Assembly: GCF_029688925.1 (NCBI RefSeq) | Contig: NZ_JARUKY010000005.1 | Location: forward strand, 1-64,000 | DNA from: Evansella sp. AB-P1 | GTDB taxonomy: Bacteria > Bacillota > Bacilli > Bacillales > Salisediminibacteriaceae | Length of the DNA stretch: 64,000 bases | Direction of reading: 5' to 3' | Notes under the pieces: generated by a model | What the model was told of the DNA's origin: nothing | The model's input: the letters and a program-made list of their open reading frames with translations, nothing else | Databases searched by the model: none | Shown here: positions 35,701-43,050 of the stretch, piece after piece | Layout of the letters: each line of letters opens with the position of its first letter | Numbering within the stretch: the first letter of the stretch is position 1 | Made by a program: the position numbers and the translations under genes

Positions 35701-36280
35701 GGTACGAGATCATGACGAAGCTGTCGTTGTGCGAATCTCTCATTCAGAGAATGGGACATTGTATGAAAGCATGCTAGAAAATCGAACTCAAACTTATCTC
35801 ATTGGGAATGATTTAGAGATGATATTCCAAGGAGAATCACGCGGGGGACAGACACAGCATATTCGTTACGATCGGCAATCGGATACATTTTATAATCTAA
35901 GTGGAACATATCGTCGCTATTCAGAGGAAGAATATGATCAGCATATCCAACTTCAACAAGAGGTAAGTGATGAAAAAGTTGCACAGCAAGAAATGCTTCT
36001 TAACATGATAGGTTTGTGGGAGCCAATAGATTTTATTGAAGATAGGTCTTACATCCACATAACCCAATTCCAATCATCACCAATTATTTTAAGAACCGAT
36101 ATACACCGCATTCATAGTGGAAGTTATATGGTTCGAATTTCTGAATCCTCTGCTGAAATAAATGGAAATGAAATTTCAGGACTTCAAGGGGGGCGGAAGT
36201 ATAGAATCATTGATCAAGATACGATTCAATACGCGGAAAAAGATACGGAATACATTACGTTGAAACGGGTGACAGAATAA
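32750..36280 (+). CDS. Large membrane-anchored ankyrin-repeat protein, unknown function
   Basis: A 1176-residue protein of novel-looking layout. Residues 1-500 are helical, with a Gly-rich hydrophobic stretch at 185-210 (LGAGLLGSFAAGPLGGLVS). A basic segment (500-534) leads into one membrane span at about 535-555. Residues 580-970 carry about ten degenerate ankyrin repeats (for example GADINMEGSNGKTVLANAI, GADPDIVDKNGKTAVMYAA). The C-terminus has two domains that each begin IGxW (about 980-1075 and 1105-1176), reminiscent of small lipocalin-like barrels. The basic residues before the span predict a cytoplasmic N-terminus and extracellular ankyrin repeats. The ribosome binding site is AGGAG. 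A bidirectional terminator follows. No family name is assigned. Confidence 0.8.
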   Translation: MTQDWKNHSHLRDLPKQIQDIHDAISTNFKYNASFGILKFLQRKNNEEVARLEKSIEENVILKLNDVLSRLHDEETSKSERNGLMKEYFRLIHPKTFVSHLNTGLDVTELKKEYHTFHTSMTENSSFPSLFTRYKAANEIFNIYQGLLYEKTKDTLRNLQLHAEQMNSHFVLLEDLGKKRGDKQLFQLGAGLLGSFAAGPLGGLVSRNIIKSFSNDEAYINHSLNEVSKSWNKVINAYRKLLQELRDCYEAINSSLYGGFLLKVQEDLKSLGYEIRYFDAFKGSLSIGVIDSEEKRIKSWMEDNRQALAFALQQENFLIGDQLLTGLQQYLAANEAINSMEIDGYTVKELVQQMRYNFLVHYIELNFWKERKYEESLRYYLKLLKEIPQVNVDNETFVEGLTIPKLHTIFLRMIHCSEQIKSTKANEIYKAFFHYYQLNKNNQSLSIQIAKNYELFKNLVKIEEKIENNVQEKCYDEMIQAYSTLLSDQDLKKDSFLNYLVRQRRIKKLKLDPIATLYQRYREKSYKHFYLRFRYALPILLLLFISWNGMTFAYAGKLAPGIDSIYFNHIENKWVNSNIENSSLKKALDRQDYKRVKFLLSIGADINMEGSNGKTVLANAIEDDQSLTFIEELLIMYNANPNVISDNRPLLFTAIDLESEELVETLIQFGADSTLTSEEGMNAIDYVLIQPYENIHTRIMPLLLQGASVKNDFQLRSEYLLWSIITEDVTNLELMLQMNGDANGTVSGRPLLFHAIERGALFPLVETLLTHHADPNIPSDQGENLLSYTMLQDIDVYHTIQLLLDYGADANGPDFNGSTPIMFAGIHGTTSLVSLLLSEGADPDIVDKNGKTAVMYAAERGSDSVFGKLLSVSNMNRDLLENWLIDSVSSRNQVRTKALLSENVDPNTIDINGNQALLLAVMNQDYGIVQSLITAGADPNAMNRDLVTPLEYARDHRFTDIVELLMNYGGNFKAVALNQLIGYWVRDHDEAVVVRISHSENGTLYESMLENRTQTYLIGNDLEMIFQGESRGGQTQHIRYDRQSDTFYNLSGTYRRYSEEEYDQHIQLQQEVSDEKVAQQEMLLNMIGLWEPIDFIEDRSYIHITQFQSSPIILRTDIHRIHSGSYMVRISESSAEINGNEISGLQGGRKYRIIDQDTIQYAEKDTEYITLKRVTE

Positions 36281-36346
36281 ATTTAGTACCTTACGTTTTA
36301 CTTTATATATGAAGCAATAAATCGATAACAATCTAGAAATAAACGT

Positions 36347-36384
36347 AGAAAAGCCTTGTAAAGTATCTTGCAAGGCTTTTCTTA
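36347..36384. terminator. Bidirectional terminator between the ankyrin gene and the Pi cotransporter gene
   Basis: AGAAAAGCCTTG (36347-36358) and CAAGGCTTTTCT (36371-36382) form a perfect 12-bp stem between two convergent genes. Confidence 0.85.
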
Positions 36385-36405
36385 CTATATATATTTCAAT
36401 TAGGA

Positions 36406-38028
36406 TTAATTTTCACTTATAACAGTCTCTGCGATATTTACTGCATGATCCCCTATTCGTTCTAAGTTACTTACAATATCCACATAAACAATCCCAGCTG
36501 AACCTGTACATTTCCTTTCGTTTAGGCGTAAAATGTGTTTTTTACGTAATTCCCGTTCCATTTTATCTATTTTATCTTCTTTTTCTAAAACTGCTCTCGC
36601 TTCTCCTGCATCATGAAGTTCTATTGCTTTTATAGATTGTTTAATGGTTGTAATGGTTAATGTAAACATCTCATCTAAATCGTTCATTGCACTTTCGGAA
36701 AATTGCACTTTATTTACTATCTGATATTCTACAAGTTCCATAATATTTTCCATATGATCACCAATACGTTCAAGGTCTCTAACATTATCCATTAATGCAG
36801 AATGTATATTTGAATCATTTACTGAAAGAGAATGGGAAGAAACTTTTACTAAGTAATCTGTAATTTTTCGATCTAAATTATTTATCGCATCCTCATATTG
36901 AGGAATCATTTCTCCGTGTTTCTTTTGATTTGTTTTTAAATACAGACTAGCTTCCTCTAATCCCTTCTCTGCTAATTCTCCCATACGTAATACTTCCTTT
37001 TGAGCTTGTCCAATGGCAATTGATGGTGATTGACGTATAAAAGCTTCATCAAGATGTACTGCTTTGTATGCAACTGCTGAATCATTACCGGGAATTAGCT
37101 TTGTTACAATCCAAGCTAATACCCCGATAAATGGCAACTGTATTAACGTGTTTGAGATGTTAAATATCCCATGTGCGAATGCAATTGTCATTTCTGGGTT
37201 AAGTTGTAACATATCTCGAAGAGTTTCGATTAAATAAGTAAATGGTCCAAGTATTATTAATACAATTGCAGTACCAATTAGATTAAATATAACATGAGTT
37301 GCTGCTGCTCTTTTTGCTGCAACGGAAGCACCTAAAGCAGCTAAAACAGCTGTAATGGTAGTACCAATATTGTCGCCAAAAAGTACTGGTAAAGCAGCAT
37401 TAAGGTCCATTGCGCCTTGTCCAAACAATGTTTGTAAGAGTCCGATTGCTGCAGTAGAACTTTGAACTGCTACAGTAAAAATAGTCCCAATAAGTACACC
37501 TAATAGCGGGTTTTCACTCATAGAAACGGTTAAATCTGCAAATGCTTGGAGGTTTCTTAATGGTCGTAGTCCATCTCCCATTAAATTCAACCCAAGAAAT
37601 AAAGACCCAAAGCCAAAAATAACTTGTCCATAGTTATTGATTTTACGATTTTTAAAGAAAAAGATTAATAGTGTCCCGACTGCAATAATAGGCAAGGCAT
37701 ATTCAGAAATTTTAATACCAATAATAAATGCTGTAACCGTTGTACCAATGTTAGCTCCTAAAATCACACCAATTGCCTGTCTTAAAGTCATAAATCCTGC
37801 ATTTACTAATCCTATTGCTAAAACAGTTGTCCCTGTACTTGTTTGAAGGAAGACAGTAACAAATATACCTGCAAAAACCCCTTTTATAGGATTCGTAGTA
37901 AATCTATCTAAAAGGTCTCTAAGCCCATCACCTGCAACCTTTTGTAATCCATCTCCTAAATATTTAATACCAAATAAGAAAATTCCTAGTCCACCAATAA
38001 ACATAAAAAGTAAAGTTTGTAAATCCAA
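36406..38028 (-). CDS. Na/Pi cotransporter family protein with PhoU-like domain
   Basis: A 540-residue membrane protein. Residues 1-320 contain two inverted Na_Pi_cotrans repeats with the QTSTGTTVLAIGLVNAG and QSSTAAIGLLQTLFGQGA motifs (the QSS signature). Residues about 340-540 form a cytoplasmic PhoU-like helical domain (RDLERIGDHMENI and SNLERIGDHAVNIAE). It probably carries phosphate with Na+, in or out, as YjbB/NptA-type proteins do. The start is TTG at 38028 after GAGGTG. It is monocistronic. Sodium coupling fits the sodium channel found at 53 kb. Confidence 0.9.
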   Translation of the reverse strand: MDLQTLLFMFIGGLGIFLFGIKYLGDGLQKVAGDGLRDLLDRFTTNPIKGVFAGIFVTVFLQTSTGTTVLAIGLVNAGFMTLRQAIGVILGANIGTTVTAFIIGIKISEYALPIIAVGTLLIFFFKNRKINNYGQVIFGFGSLFLGLNLMGDGLRPLRNLQAFADLTVSMSENPLLGVLIGTIFTVAVQSSTAAIGLLQTLFGQGAMDLNAALPVLFGDNIGTTITAVLAALGASVAAKRAAATHVIFNLIGTAIVLIILGPFTYLIETLRDMLQLNPEMTIAFAHGIFNISNTLIQLPFIGVLAWIVTKLIPGNDSAVAYKAVHLDEAFIRQSPSIAIGQAQKEVLRMGELAEKGLEEASLYLKTNQKKHGEMIPQYEDAINNLDRKITDYLVKVSSHSLSVNDSNIHSALMDNVRDLERIGDHMENIMELVEYQIVNKVQFSESAMNDLDEMFTLTITTIKQSIKAIELHDAGEARAVLEKEDKIDKMERELRKKHILRLNERKCTGSAGIVYVDIVSNLERIGDHAVNIAETVISEN

Positions 38029-38275
38029 GCTGTTTCACCTCTTAGTTAGTTATTATCTTATGTCGACAAAATTCAACAATCTCACTATCTATTAAACATA
38101 ATAAATGTTATTAATATAAATAGAAATATAAAATACGTAAATTTTATGTAAAGGTTTTGTAAATATAATATTACAATTAGATATTCTTTAAATCTTCATC
38201 ATCTCCTGTGCTCCTATAAATTGTTTTATGGTATGTTATACGTAGGTATAATTGTAAAGAAAGGACGATATAAAC

Positions 38276-38377
38276 TTGAATTTTGTAGACACACTAAAAA
38301 ATGCAGAAATGAAATTGTTACGTTTAAAAATTTTTGACTCTAAATTTCCATTTGAATTTGTTATAGGAGGTGCGTGA
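38276..38377 (+). CDS. Possible 33-residue small protein translated into hprK
   Basis: A TTG at 38276, preceded by AAAGGACG, opens a 33-codon frame (begins MNFVDTLKNAEMKLL, ends in FVIGGA) whose stop codon (38375-38377) lies just before the hprK start, with the hprK ribosome binding site inside its last codons. That arrangement is typical of translational coupling. It is lysine-, leucine- and phenylalanine-rich. I do not recognise it, and it may be only a leader. Confidence 0.4.
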   Translation: MNFVDTLKNAEMKLLRLKIFDSKFPFEFVIGGA

Positions 38378-38379
38378 TT

Positions 38380-39315
38380 GTGGAAAAAATAACAGTTAAA
38401 GATTTAGTCAATAAATTTTCATTAAAGGTATTAGCAGGAGAAAACCATTTACAGAATACTATTACGCAACCTCGCGTTCACCGACCTGGTTTAGAATTTG
38501 TTGGCTATTTTGACTTTTTCCCTATAGAACGAGTTCAAATATTAGGTCAAAAGGAAGTTACTTATTTACATAAACTAAGTAAAGAAGAACGTAAAATGCG
38601 TATCGGTAATATCGTTAATTATCATCCTCCATGCTTTATTGTAACAGCTGATGAAGATGAACTTACATATTTAAAACAGCATTGTATCGAGGAAGAAATT
38701 CCATTGTTAATTACTCAAAAGGAAGAAAGTACTTCTGAATTTATTGCTAATCTAGATGGCTATTTATCAAAAATGTTAGCTCCACAAATTTCTATTCATG
38801 GTGTTTGTGTTAATGTCTCTGGTATTGGGATATTATTACGGGGAAATTCAGGTGTTGGAAAAAGCGAAACAGCTCATACATTAATTGGTAGAGGTCACCG
38901 ATTAGTTGCTGATGATATCGTTGTTTTAAAGAAAATTAGTCCACAAACCCTCCTTGGAACACATGATGAAAAAACGAGAGAATTTTTAGCTCTACGTAGT
39001 ATAGGATTATTAAACGTTGTTCGTTTATATGGAAGAAAGGCATTTCAAGACGAAACCCGTATTGCTTTAGACATTAAGTTATCCAAATGGGAAAAGGATG
39101 ATTTGAACAACGAATTGGATCACGACCTTCAATATACTGAGTATATGGGGGTTAGAATCCCATCTATTGAAATACAAGTTCAACCTGGTCGAGATGTAGC
39201 TGGATTGATTGAAGCAGCAGTACACAATTGGATTTTAAAGATGCAAGGCTATAGTGCAGCTGAAGAATTCATGAGTAGGATTGAGCTTGATGTTTCTGAC
39301 GGAAACGCTGAATAA
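38380..39315 (+). CDS. hprK: HPr kinase/phosphorylase family protein, diverged stand-alone copy
   Basis: A 311-residue relative of HprK, the enzyme that phosphorylates and dephosphorylates Ser46 of HPr to drive CcpA-dependent catabolite control. The family core is present: the conserved His in IHGVCVNVSGIG, P-loop GNSGVGKSE, and GRGHRLVADD with its Asp pair. The usual EIRGLGIINV signature is altered to ALRSIGLLNV, and the GxGAV loop to GRKAF. The normal partner genes (lgt, ppaX) are absent, so this is likely a second paralog with a changed role. GTG at 38380 is 9 nt after AGGAGG; the GTG at 38374 is too close. Confidence 0.8.
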   Translation: MEKITVKDLVNKFSLKVLAGENHLQNTITQPRVHRPGLEFVGYFDFFPIERVQILGQKEVTYLHKLSKEERKMRIGNIVNYHPPCFIVTADEDELTYLKQHCIEEEIPLLITQKEESTSEFIANLDGYLSKMLAPQISIHGVCVNVSGIGILLRGNSGVGKSETAHTLIGRGHRLVADDIVVLKKISPQTLLGTHDEKTREFLALRSIGLLNVVRLYGRKAFQDETRIALDIKLSKWEKDDLNNELDHDLQYTEYMGVRIPSIEIQVQPGRDVAGLIEAAVHNWILKMQGYSAAEEFMSRIELDVSDGNAE

Positions 39316-39572
39316 AAATATGAACTACTTAACTTTAAAATAATCATGGCGCAGATAGGTGGTATACTCCCCTCTTATTCTGCGTCTTGCCTCACTATCT
39401 ATGAGATATAAATGATATTCAGACACATGTATCCTCCTTCCCCCTTACCTACCATCTATCATTTAATAAATCCTACGGTTAGTACTGAAAAGCAAAACGA
39501 TGAAATTTTATCTTTATAATGGTAACCTTATGATTAGAAATAAAGAATGACATCATCTCAAAGGGGGATATC

Positions 39573-40121
39573 ATGAAAATTAGACAAGCATCATCTGATG
39601 ATTGGAAAGGAATTGCACGGGTACATGTTGACTGCATTCATTCAGATTATGAAGGGATTTTACCACCATCCGTTATAGAAAAGTTTACATATAAAAATCG
39701 AGAAGACCGCTGGCAAAAAGACCTTCCAAAAACGATTAGTGGTGGAACAATGAATTATGTTGTGGAAAATAATCATAATGAGATCGTGGGTTTTGCCTTA
39801 GGGGGAACAATGCGCGATCCTCGTTTAAGAATAGGATACACTGGTGAGCTATACGGAATCTATATTCATCCTGATATCCAAGGACAAGGCTTCGGTAGGA
39901 AATTATTTGAGAGTGTTGCTCAAAATATCATAGATCTTCGTCATTCTGCAATGGCCGTTTGGACCTTCAAAAATCATCCATCATGTTCTTTTTTTAACGC
40001 TTTGAATGGTAAAGAAGTGTACGAAAAGAAGACAACCATTGCTGGAAAAGAGCTAAATGAATGTGCATTTGGCTGGGATGATTTACACGTTTTTACTGAT
40101 AAGTCAAAAGACTTAAACTAA
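39573..40121 (+). CDS. GNAT family N-acetyltransferase
   Basis: A 182-residue single-domain acetyltransferase. The acetyl-CoA loop is QGQGFG in the strand-loop YGIYIHPDIQGQGFGRKLFE (about residues 92-110), and the N-terminal IRQASSDDWKGIARVHVDC matches the usual first strand and helix. The target is unknown. The ATG follows AAGGGGG at good spacing. A hairpin terminator follows directly, so it is its own unit. Confidence 0.85.
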   Translation: MKIRQASSDDWKGIARVHVDCIHSDYEGILPPSVIEKFTYKNREDRWQKDLPKTISGGTMNYVVENNHNEIVGFALGGTMRDPRLRIGYTGELYGIYIHPDIQGQGFGRKLFESVAQNIIDLRHSAMAVWTFKNHPSCSFFNALNGKEVYEKKTTIAGKELNECAFGWDDLHVFTDKSKDLN

Positions 40122-40134
40122 AATTATATACGGT

Positions 40135-40190
40135 AAGTTCTGTTTCTTTATATGTATAGGATTATACAGAAACAGGAACTTCTTTATTTC
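40135..40190 (+). terminator. Terminator of the acetyltransferase gene
   Basis: AAGTTCTGTTTCT (40135-40147) pairs with AGAAACAGGAACTT (40168-40181), with one bulged G, followed by CTTTATTT. Confidence 0.75.
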
Positions 40191-40349
40191 CCCATAAAAA
40201 ATAGGATCATTTAACATCACTCTACATCTAATAAAAACTTCAAAGGAAAATTAGCATTATATGAAGAAATAGTAATGACTAGGAGTGTTTTTATTGTCTA
40301 TTTATGCATTCGTAGTAACTAAAACTAAGTATAAGGAGCATGGTATTAG

Positions 40350-41531
40350 ATGAGTAAATTTCCAGGAAAATTAGCATGGCAACAAGTTTTACATTATACA
40401 GAACAGTTACATAAAGATTGTACATATCCACCTGAAACCCCTTTCCCATATCCGTGGGAGAATATCGGAAGTGGCTACTGTTATGGACCAGCTTTTGGAC
40501 ATTGGGATATTGTACACGCAACCCTTGATGCTATTCATACAAGAAAAGAGCATGCAAAAAATCAACTATTAAACAATTTTCATAATCAATCTATAGATGG
40601 CTTTCTTCCAGGTGTCATTTATAAGTCAAATAACGAAGTGAATTGGAGTAGTGTTCAAACACATCCTCCAGTTTGGCCAATTGCCGTTGAGGATTATATG
40701 AATAAATATGATGATACCTCGATCCTACTACCAAGCTATGAAGCAATAAAAAAACAAATAGCTTGGTTTGAGAATAACAGAAATGCTGAAGAAGAAGGTT
40801 TCTATTATACTGATATCCTCAATAATTTATGGGAAAGCGGAGTGGATGATGGCATTCGGTTTAAGGAAATTGCTACTGGTAAATTCCCTTGTGTGGATGC
40901 AACTTCACACGTCTATTTACTTTATTCATATGCTGAGAAATGGGCTATTAAGTTAAATGACCTAGAGAATAGTAGCATATTTGAAGGAAAAGCTAAAGCC
41001 CTCAAAGAATATATTCAAACCACCTTGTTCGATGAAGAAACTGGTTTTTTCCATGACAGCTGGGCTGTTGGAAAACCTCATCAACGACACTTAGCATTTG
41101 AAGGAATTTGGGCCATTGTTGTTGGTGCTGCAACAGATTCTCAAGCACAATTAGTGATTGATAAAAATTTGTTAAATCCGAATCGTTTTTTTACTGACCA
41201 CCCCATGCCAACTGTGGCTATTAATGACCCTGATTTCGAATTACGGATGTGGCGAGGTCCAAGCTGGAATAGTATGACGTATTGGGCTGCAAGAGGATGT
41301 ATGAAATATGAACGTAAGGATGCTGCAATGGCAATTTTAGAAAAAGCATTGGATGCAACTTCAGAACAGTTTGAACGAACTGGAACCATTTGGGAATTTT
41401 ATCACCCATTTTTAGGCGAACAAACGGAAGTAAAACGAAAGCCATATACGGAATTTAACCAACCATGTAAGGATTATCTCGGTCACAACCCTTTAATTGC
41501 AATGGCCTACCTTTGGGAAAAGTGTAAGTAA
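40350..41531 (+). CDS. Trehalase/GH63-like (alpha/alpha)6-barrel glycosidase
   Basis: A 393-residue intracellular protein (no signal peptide) of the GH37/GH63-like toroid families. The expected acid/base region is WESGVDDG (161-168), and a second acidic motif TIWEFYHP lies near residue 350. Other family landmarks are WDIVHA near residue 52, DATSHVYLLYSYA and MWRGPSWNSMTYWA. Members act as glucosidases, mannosylglycerate or glucosylglycerate hydrolases, or trehalase-like enzymes; I cannot pick one. A role in compatible-solute turnover would suit a salt-adapted bacillus but is a guess. AAGGAG lies 11 nt before the ATG. It stands alone with its own terminator. Confidence 0.78.
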   Translation: MSKFPGKLAWQQVLHYTEQLHKDCTYPPETPFPYPWENIGSGYCYGPAFGHWDIVHATLDAIHTRKEHAKNQLLNNFHNQSIDGFLPGVIYKSNNEVNWSSVQTHPPVWPIAVEDYMNKYDDTSILLPSYEAIKKQIAWFENNRNAEEEGFYYTDILNNLWESGVDDGIRFKEIATGKFPCVDATSHVYLLYSYAEKWAIKLNDLENSSIFEGKAKALKEYIQTTLFDEETGFFHDSWAVGKPHQRHLAFEGIWAIVVGAATDSQAQLVIDKNLLNPNRFFTDHPMPTVAINDPDFELRMWRGPSWNSMTYWAARGCMKYERKDAAMAILEKALDATSEQFERTGTIWEFYHPFLGEQTEVKRKPYTEFNQPCKDYLGHNPLIAMAYLWEKCK

Positions 41532-41536
41532 AATTT

Positions 41537-41578
41537 GAATACCTGTCATCGCATTGGATGACAGGCATTCTTTTATTT
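41537..41578 (+). terminator. Terminator of the glycosidase gene
   Basis: GAATACCTGTCATC (41537-41550) and GATGACAGGCATTC (41557-41570) pair with one mismatch around a 6-nt loop, followed by TTTTATTT. Confidence 0.85.
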
Positions 41579-41584
41579 ATACTA

Positions 41585-41905
41585 CTAATCGAATCGTTTT
41601 GTATCTAAACTATCTATGATCTCTTCCATTTCAATCATAAAATTTAATTGTAATGGTCCTGGCAGTAATGAATGTATCTCTTTCACTTCTTCCATTTTCT
41701 CTAATGATTCAATACTTTGAGGGGGAGCCTCTAACATATAAAACCATTCCTTAAAATCATCAATAAACAAATAGAAATGTCTTTCAAATCGTTCTGCCCA
41801 TTCGGCTCCTTCGTCCCCCTCTGTTTGCTGCATCATTTTCCAATCGTCCATACAAGTTTCTAATGAACGTTTCATATTAGCCAATGCGTCTCTTTGATTA
41901 GTCAT
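41585..41905 (-). CDS. Hypothetical acidic helical protein
   Basis: A 106-residue cytosolic protein, rich in Glu, Met and Trp, predicted almost entirely helical (for example MKRSLETCMDDWKMMQQ and AERFERHFYLFIDDFKEWF). I do not recognise a family with confidence; small unnamed proteins of this kind are common in Bacillaceae. The ATG follows an ideal AAAGGAG site at 7 nt spacing, which supports real translation. It is followed leftward by the glycosidase terminator and preceded by a repeat element. Confidence 0.65.
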   Translation of the reverse strand: MTNQRDALANMKRSLETCMDDWKMMQQTEGDEGAEWAERFERHFYLFIDDFKEWFYMLEAPPQSIESLEKMEEVKEIHSLLPGPLQLNFMIEMEEIIDSLDTKRFD

Positions 41906-41932
41906 GAAAACACTCCTTTGTATAGTAAGGTC

Positions 41933-42115
41933 ACCCTGAAAATAGACTGGTTCAGTAGTGGAATGCGGCGACTACAGTGGGATCAGCACGAGTCGAAAAT
42001 CCCCTAAAAGCTTACTGTGTAAGTTTTAGGAAGTTGAGCCCGTGCCCGCGGTAAAGAAACACTGTGAAGAATGAACAGATGTCGCCCTTATTCCTGTGGT
42101 GAAAGCTGTCACCTG
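41933..42115 (+). repeat. Intergenic repeat element, copy B
   Basis: A ~180-bp GC-richer element. It begins ACCCTGAAAATAG (41933-41945) and ends in a core with GCGGTAAAGAA (42048-42058), then CACTGTGA, AGATGTCGC and GTGGTGAAAGC (to 42106). The same modules appear in the same order, on the opposite strand, at 46.4-46.6 kb. Frames through it are not genes. Confidence 0.7.
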
Positions 42116-42145
42116 TTAGAAAGACTATAGAACATACAAGAAATA

Positions 42146-42177
42146 AAAAAGGGACAAGTTCCCTTAAACTTATCCCT
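42146..42177 (-). terminator. Terminator of msrA
   Basis: On the minus strand GGGATAAGTT (42177-42168) pairs with AACTTGTCCC (42161-42152), with one mismatch, followed by TTTTTT. Confidence 0.8.
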
Positions 42178-42189
42178 ATTACTTTTAAA

Positions 42190-42654
42190 TTATATACCAC
42201 AAGCCAAGGTTCCATTTTTTTGAAAGTACTTTTGGTGGTATTCTTCTGCCGGATAAAACGGTTTTGCTGGTGCAATCTCTGTAACTACTTCTTTACTTAA
42301 GCTTTTGTTCAATTCTGATTTCTTTCTACTTGCGATCTCTAGTTGGTTAAGGTTTTGAAAGAAAATGACAGAACGATACTGTGTTCCTACATCAATCCCT
42401 TGTCGATTCACGGTTGTTGGATTGTGACATTCAAAAAACTTTACCACAAGTTCTTCATAAGAAATTTTCCAAGGGTTAAACCATATTTCAATTACCTCTG
42501 CATGTCCAGTTGTACCAGTCTTCACTAATTCATAAGCAGGGTTTTCAACATGACCACCAGAATATCCTACCTTCGTTTCTTCTACCCCACGAATATTTTC
42601 AAAAAATGCTTCCACTCCCCAAAAACATCCTGCTCCAAAAACTGCTTTTTCCAT
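42190..42654 (-). CDS. msrA: Peptide-methionine (S)-S-oxide reductase
   Basis: A 154-residue repair enzyme that reduces methionine-S-sulfoxide in proteins. The catalytic motif GCFWG is at residues 9-13 (nucleophile Cys10). VGYSGG and the YHQKYF region are conserved, and a C-terminal Cys (LACGI) is available as a resolving residue. The ATG at 42654 follows AAAAGGAG; the upstream in-frame codon at 42693 sits inside the riboswitch terminator. The gene is single (no msrB) and is controlled by the S-box leader immediately upstream, so it should be expressed when S-adenosylmethionine is low. Confidence 0.95.
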   Translation of the reverse strand: MEKAVFGAGCFWGVEAFFENIRGVEETKVGYSGGHVENPAYELVKTGTTGHAEVIEIWFNPWKISYEELVVKFFECHNPTTVNRQGIDVGTQYRSVIFFQNLNQLEIASRKKSELNKSLSKEVVTEIAPAKPFYPAEEYHQKYFQKNGTLACGI

Positions 42655-42690
42655 TTTTTCTCGCTCCTTTTGAACGATACAGCTTCTTTC

Positions 42691-42862
42691 CAAAAGAAAA
42701 AACCTCTCTTTTCATTAGAGAGGTCTCGTATATACATACGATTCTCTCATCTCCCAAGGCTTTATCACCTTGCAGGAATTGGCACCGTTCAAATCAATCA
42801 CTTGATTTAAGGTTGCCGGGTTTCAAAGGGCCTGTCCCTCCACCACTCTGGATAAGAAGTCT
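42691..42862 (-). ncRNA. SAM-I (S-box) riboswitch with terminator, upstream of msrA
   Basis: The minus strand reads CTTATCCAGAGTGG (from 42856), TGGAGGGACAGGCCC, TGAAACCCGGCAACC, then GGTGCCAATTCCTGC and AGATGAGAG (to 42744). These are the conserved blocks of the SAM-I aptamer in order. It is followed by the terminator stem ACCTCTCT/AGAGAGGT (42724-42702) and a U-rich run ending near 42691. High SAM should cause premature termination before msrA. Confidence 0.95.
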
Positions 42863-43050
42863 ATCGCTATAGAATTTTTATTGATAAATAGTATTGTAAT
42901 TGAATTCTAAATATTTTGCAAGAACTAATTTTATAAAAGCGTTAGCTAAAAACTTTATCTGGTTCAAACATTAAGTTTAGTTTAGAAACAATCATCCCTA
43001 TGATATAATAAGACAATCTTCCTTGTTAAAGATGCTGGAGGTGCTTTTTT

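Noticed and set aside
32138-36280. Toxin-immunity or phage tail module
   Set aside because: No nuclease, LXG, WXG or tail motifs were seen; the repeat and ankyrin features alone do not support it.
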